Source: Dyella sp. BiH032 (GTDB lineage Bacteria; Pseudomonadota; Gammaproteobacteria; Xanthomonadales; Rhodanobacteraceae). From it: a DNA stretch of 64,000 nt. The notes beneath the pieces are model-generated. The model searched no databases. It saw only the letters and a list, made by a program, of their open reading frames with translations, and was not told where the DNA came from. The translations under genes were made by a program, and so were the position numbers. The stretch's first letter is position 1, and the number at the start of each line of letters is the position of its first letter. The stretch covers positions 4,774,001 through 4,838,000 of the forward strand of contig NZ_CP134867.1 of the NCBI RefSeq assembly GCF_031954525.1. Reading direction: 5' to 3'. Below are positions 60,748 through 64,000 of the stretch, in pieces.

Positions 60748-61191
60748 ATGAACGACTTCCTGCACAAGCTGCCCGAGTTCATCGGCAACCATCTCGCGCT
60801 CGCCGCGCTGTTCGTTATCCTGTTCGTGGCGATCATCGTGCTGGAGATCCTGCGCCTGATGCGCAAGTACAAGGAGCTGACGCCGGCCGGCCTCACCCTG
60901 CTGATCAACCGCGAAAGCCCGTTGCTGATCGACCTGTCCGCCTATGCGGACTTCGAGAAGGCGCACGTCCCGGGCGCCAGGCACGTGGCCACGAGCCAGT
61001 TCGATCCCGAGAACAAGGACCTGGCCAAGGCCAAGGATCTGCCCGTGGTGCTGATGGACAAGGACGGCCGCGGCGTGGACAAGGCCGCGCAGCGGCTGGT
61101 CAAGGCGGGCTTCACCAAGGTCCACACCCTGGGCGGCGGCGTGCTCGCCTGGCAGCAGGCGCAGTTGCCGGTGGCCAAGGGCAGCAAGTAA
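60748..61191 (+). CDS. membrane-anchored rhodanese-like protein without active-site Cys
   Basis: A 147-residue protein. One N-terminal membrane segment (about 18-38) and a rhodanese-like domain (about 45-145) with DLSAYADFEKAHVPGARHV and AGFTKVHTLGGGVLAWQQA. The catalytic loop reads VVLMDKDGRGVDKA: an Asp is where sulfurtransferases have Cys, so it should be inactive as a sulfurtransferase and may bind or scaffold. It resembles E. coli YibN, which is near secB; no secB is seen in the window. Confidence 0.85.
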   Translation: MNDFLHKLPEFIGNHLALAALFVILFVAIIVLEILRLMRKYKELTPAGLTLLINRESPLLIDLSAYADFEKAHVPGARHVATSQFDPENKDLAKAKDLPVVLMDKDGRGVDKAAQRLVKAGFTKVHTLGGGVLAWQQAQLPVAKGSK

Positions 61192-61224
61192 GCGCCTTCC
61201 GGAACCCCGACGCTCCACCGTATT

Positions 61225-61244
61225 CGCGCGCCGCCCGGCGCGCG
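61225..61244. terminator. GC-rich hairpin between convergent genes
   Basis: CGCGCGCC and GGCGCGCG form a perfect 8-bp stem with a GCCC loop, between the rhodanese-like gene and the convergent reductase. There is no U-tract on either side, so termination would be weak or Rho-aided. Confidence 0.45.
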
Positions 61245-61267
61245 ATGCGTTTCAGCGGTGCAGCAAG

Positions 61268-62326
61268 TCAGAGGTGCACCAGGCCGGCGCGGCCGGCCAG
61301 AATCTGCGCCAGCACGTCGGGCGCGTAGTCGAACGAGTCGTAGTAGAGCCGGTCCTCCGGCAGGCCGGCGTCCAGGAACAGCTTGCGGCCCGCATCGATC
61401 ATCGCCGGCGGCCCGCTCATGTAGACGTCATGGCCCGAGAGGTCGGGCAGGTCTTCCAGTACCGCCTCGTGCACCAGCCCCATGCGCAATCCGCTCGCCG
61501 CGGCCTGCTCCGGGTCGGACAGCACCGGATGGAAGTGCAGCGCGTGCGCCGCATCTTCCCAGCCGCGCGCCATGTCCAGCAGATACAGATCGGCCGCGCT
61601 GCGCGCGCCCCAATAGACCTCCATCGCCCGCCGCGTGCCGAGCGCGATGAAGTGCTCGACGATCGCCTTCACCGGCGCGAAGCCGGTGCCGCCGGCCATG
61701 AAGACCATCGGGCGTTCCGAATCCTCGCGCGGCACGAAGGTACCGAGCGGCCCTTCGATGCGCAGCCGGTCGCCGGCACGCAGACCCTCGGCCACCCATG
61801 AGGTGAACCCGCCGCCGGCCACGTGGCGCACGTGCATCTCGATCGTGCCGTCCGGCCGCGGCCCGCTCGCGATGGAGAACGGACGGCGCCGGCCGTCTTC
61901 CAGCAGCACGTCCAGATATTGCCCCGGCAGCCAGTTCAACCGCGCCTCGCCCGGCGCGGGTGCGAGGCGAAGGCCGACGACGTCGGGCGCGAGCGCCACC
62001 TTTTCAGCGACCACGACGTCCAGCTGCCGGCGCGCGATGTCCTCCACCGAGGTCACTTCGCGCGCGGCGATCACCAGGTCCCCGCACGGCACTGCCTGGC
62101 ACAGCAGCACCGCATGCTGCGCCGGCGACGTGCCGCTCAATGCCAACGGCGGGTTGCGCGGGTATTGGCAGCGCCCTTCGAGCAAGGTGGCCTTGCAGCT
62201 TCCGCACACCCCCGCACGGCACGAATACGGCAGTGCGATGCCGGCGCGCTGCGCGGCTTCCAGCACGGTTTCGCCGGGCGCGACCGGGAAGCGGCGGCCG
62301 GATTGCTTGAGGGTGACGGTGAACAC
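61268..62326 (-). CDS. 2Fe-2S ferredoxin / FAD / NAD(P)-binding reductase (CDP-6-deoxyglucose reductase-like)
   Basis: A 352-residue reductase. The N-terminal plant-type ferredoxin has YSCRAGVCGSCKATLLEG and LLCQAVP for the four Cys ligands. Then a FAD domain (about 105-205) with RRPFSIASGPRPDGTIEM, and an NAD domain (about 210-345) with FMAGGTGFAPVKAIVEH and HDVYMSGPPAMIDAG. The group serves as electron donor for dioxygenases or deoxysugar enzymes. The start is uncertain: GTG at 62326 or TTG at 62362. Divergent from the hotdog thioesterase gene. Partner enzyme unknown. Confidence 0.9.
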   Translation of the reverse strand: MFTVTLKQSGRRFPVAPGETVLEAAQRAGIALPYSCRAGVCGSCKATLLEGRCQYPRNPPLALSGTSPAQHAVLLCQAVPCGDLVIAAREVTSVEDIARRQLDVVVAEKVALAPDVVGLRLAPAPGEARLNWLPGQYLDVLLEDGRRRPFSIASGPRPDGTIEMHVRHVAGGGFTSWVAEGLRAGDRLRIEGPLGTFVPREDSERPMVFMAGGTGFAPVKAIVEHFIALGTRRAMEVYWGARSAADLYLLDMARGWEDAAHALHFHPVLSDPEQAAASGLRMGLVHEAVLEDLPDLSGHDVYMSGPPAMIDAGRKLFLDAGLPEDRLYYDSFDYAPDVLAQILAGRAGLVHL

Positions 62327-62389
62327 GAATCGATTGTCGCGGCGAAGGCGGTCGACCGACAATGCGGCCAGCCACTCGGAGTATCAACC

Positions 62390-62833
62390 ATGACAGCCAT
62401 CTGGAAACAGGACACCGACCTCGCGCGCCTCAACGCCTGGAGCGCGAACACCATGATGGAAACCCTCGGTATGCGCCTCACCGCCGTCGGCGACGACTGG
62501 CTGCAAGGCACCATGCCCGTGGACCACCGCACCCACCAACCCTATGGCCTGCTCCACGGCGGCGCCTCGGTCGTGCTCGCCGAAACCCTGGGCAGCACCG
62601 CCGCCATGCTCACCCTCGACCCGTCGCAGGAAGCCGCCGTCGGCCTGGACATCAATGCCAACCACATCCGCGGCGTGCGCGAAGGCATCGTGACCGGCAC
62701 CGCGCGGAAGGTGCACATCGGACGCAGCACGCAGGTGTGGGAGATCCGCATCGAGTCGGAGAAAGGCGAATTGGTGTGCATCTCGCGCATCACCATGGCG
62801 GTGATTCCGGCGCGGGCGGTGGGGTTGAAGTAG
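62390..62833 (+). CDS. hotdog-fold acyl-CoA thioesterase (MenI/YdiI/PaaI-like)
   Basis: A 147-residue thioesterase with LLHGGASVVLAETLGSTAAM, which includes the catalytic Glu (near 65), and IRGVREGIVTGTARKVHIGR. The family hydrolyses aromatic or short acyl-CoAs. The ATG lies in a CAACC context with weak ribosome-site support. Divergent from the reductase by 63 bp. Confidence 0.93.
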   Translation: MTAIWKQDTDLARLNAWSANTMMETLGMRLTAVGDDWLQGTMPVDHRTHQPYGLLHGGASVVLAETLGSTAAMLTLDPSQEAAVGLDINANHIRGVREGIVTGTARKVHIGRSTQVWEIRIESEKGELVCISRITMAVIPARAVGLK

Positions 62834-62959
62834 GCGGGCGGCAGGCGAGCCAAGGCATGCTTGCGACGTGCGCTTCGTGTGAGTACCGGGACTTCGCCTG
62901 GATGCTTCGGCCCTCCGTGGGTTGAGTGCGTTTCTTCGGCCTAAGCGTCATCGCGAGCA

Positions 62960-63370
62960 CCCGCCCCTCATCCCGCCTTCTCCCTGGAGGGGAGAAGGAG
63001 AAGTGCAGTACCGCGGCAAGCAGCCAACGACCCAACAAGAGCGAGCGAAGCGACGCTCCGTAACGCTCTTGTTCTCCCGGGTTCCCTTCGCGGCGGTGAG
63101 GGCTGGACGATCAGGCCGCCAAAGGCGGGCGGGGACAGGACGTCCCCGCCTTTTCGATCAGGGCATGGATGCCCTGTCGAAAAGCCCGGCCAGCCCTCAA
63201 CGCACCCGCAGCAGCGAAGGCTGCGGAGGGCGCCGCGCAGGGGGCCCTTCTTCTTGGTTACTTCTTCTCGTGGTCCCCCTTGAGGGGATGGGCAAGCAAG
63301 AAGAAGTAACTCGCTCTCCGGCAGGAGAGCGAAACCCTCGTCCCGCCAGGGGCGAGACACGACTGGCGAC
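62960..63370 (+). repeat. composite intergenic repeat, copy 2
   Basis: About 410 bp, an uninterrupted inverted copy of the block at 51536-53041. It starts with the CCTTCTCCC/GGGAGAAGG hairpin, then GAGCGAAGCGACGCTC, the GGGGACAGGACGTCCCC hairpin, the GTTACTTCTTCT (63257-63268) / AGAAGAAGTAAC (63299-63310) stem and TCGCTCTCC-GGCA-GGAGAGCGA (63311-63332). It fills nearly all of the 620-bp space between the thioesterase and the srkA-like gene; the rest shows nothing I recognise. Confidence 0.88.
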
Positions 63371-63453
63371 CACGCGTCGCGACAACCACCCCATGACGCC
63401 ACCAAATTCGGCGGCCACGCCCCCCCAGGCGGGCCACCGGCCATAATCCCCCC

Positions 63454-64000
63454 ATGCCCCCCTACTCCACCCTCACCCCCGACCACGTCCTCGACGCCGT
63501 CACCGCCTGCGGCCTCTACCCCGACGGCCGCCTCCTCGCCCTCAACAGCTACGAAAACCGCGTCTGGCAAGTCGGCATCGAAGATGCGTCGCCGATCATC
63601 GCCAAGTTCTATCGTCCGGCGCGCTGGAGCGACGCGGCCATCCTCGAGGAACAGGCGTTCGCGCTCGAGCTCGCCGATGCCGAGCTGCCCGTCGTCGCCC
63701 CGCTGCCGTTCGGCGGACGCACCCTGCTTCACCATGCGGGCTTCCGCTATGCGCTGACTCCGCGGCGAGGCGGTCGCGCACCCTCGCTGGAATCGGCGGA
63801 CCAGCTCGAATGGCTGGGGCGGTTGATCGCGCGCATCCACCTCATCGGCGCGCGCACGCCGTTCGCGCATCGCGGCCGCCTCGATCGCGCCACGCTGATC
63901 GAACAGCCGATGCAGGCGGTGCTCGGCTCGTCGCTGCTGCCGCCGCATCTTTCGTCGCGCTATCGCGTCGCCGCGCAGCGCGTGAACGAGATGGTGGCCG
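63454..64000 (+). CDS. srkA: SrkA-like stress response kinase (partial, runs off the window)
   Basis: The first 182 codons of a kinase like E. coli YihE/SrkA, a choline-kinase-fold Ser/Thr kinase involved in the stress response. The translated start shows LDAVTACGLYPDGRLLALNS, ENRVWQVGIED and KFYRPARWSDAAILEEQAF, the N-lobe with its likely Lys and Glu. It then continues with RLIARIHLIGARTPFAHRGR. The gene continues past the right edge, so the catalytic loop is not visible. Confidence 0.9.
   Translation, partial: MPPYSTLTPDHVLDAVTACGLYPDGRLLALNSYENRVWQVGIEDASPIIAKFYRPARWSDAAILEEQAFALELADAELPVVAPLPFGGRTLLHHAGFRYALTPRRGGRAPSLESADQLEWLGRLIARIHLIGARTPFAHRGRLDRATLIEQPMQAVLGSSLLPPHLSSRYRVAAQRVNEMVA

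Noticed and set aside
63083..63948. Minus-strand frame over the composite repeat and the srkA-like start
   Set aside because: The same translated phrase recurs in copy 1 of the repeat, so it is a repeat-derived frame, and srkA-like coding runs the other way.

Overview
The window is GC-rich chromosomal DNA of a gammaproteobacterium. Gene order and repeat content point to the Xanthomonadales (Lysobacterales), most likely Rhodanobacteraceae (Dyella, Luteibacter, Frateuria or Rhodanobacter-like). The supporting features are the groES-groEL pair under a CIRCE operator, the dsbD-tlpA-aroQ-accB-accC-prmA-(zinc ribbon/DUF3426)-fis-purH run, a DUF2782 gene beside polA, an XgtA-like alpha-glucosidase inside a TonB-receptor maltodextrin locus, and hairpin repeats between genes. 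This placement is inference from recognised gene families; no database search was made.

Layout. 0.2-8.9 kb: Yip1 membrane protein, YceI, RutE-like nitroreductase, ELM1-family protein, glnE and an LtaS-type phosphoglycerol transferase. 8.9-12.6 kb: a small secreted Ala-rich protein, a heptanucleotide tandem repeat, groEL and groES behind a promoter/CIRCE element, cutA and a cupin. 12.6-17.1 kb: a tandem thioredoxin-fold protein, a MocR regulator divergent from a glutathione S-transferase, and an EamA exporter. 17.2-27.7 kb: housekeeping block for periplasmic thiol reduction, fatty-acid precursor synthesis, Fis and purine synthesis. 28-31.2 kb: SBF-type transporter divergent from a LysR regulator, a second GST and a small EamA protein. 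31.2-34.9 kb: DUF2782 gene, polA, and downstream of polA a four-hairpin RNA candidate with C-rich loops that resembles the Xanthomonas sRNA sX13.

34.9-51.1 kb is a maltodextrin utilization locus. A LacI regulator faces a six-gene leftward operon (TonB-dependent receptor, GH13, GH31, GH13, six-hairpin glycosidase, MFS transporter). A divergent GH13 alpha-glucosidase lies to the right. Two near-identical inverted 16-bp sites (ATGCATACGTATTCAT type) in the divergent intergenic region are the likely operators. The logic is uptake of oligosaccharides across the outer membrane, periplasmic trimming, inner-membrane import and cytoplasmic hydrolysis.

51.3-53.6 kb is a repeat-rich junk or plastic region with an IS30-family element whose transposase carries an in-frame stop. 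The element sits at the base of a hairpin repeat and is flanked by a TAA duplication. 53.6-62.8 kb: uvrD, a small membrane protein, hemD-hemX-hemY, two hotdog thioesterases, a lipoprotein, a membrane rhodanese-like protein and a ferredoxin-type reductase. 62.9-63.4 kb holds an inverted copy of the 51.5-53.0 kb repeat block. The start of an srkA-like kinase gene runs off the right edge. No rRNA, tRNA, CRISPR array or prophage was seen.
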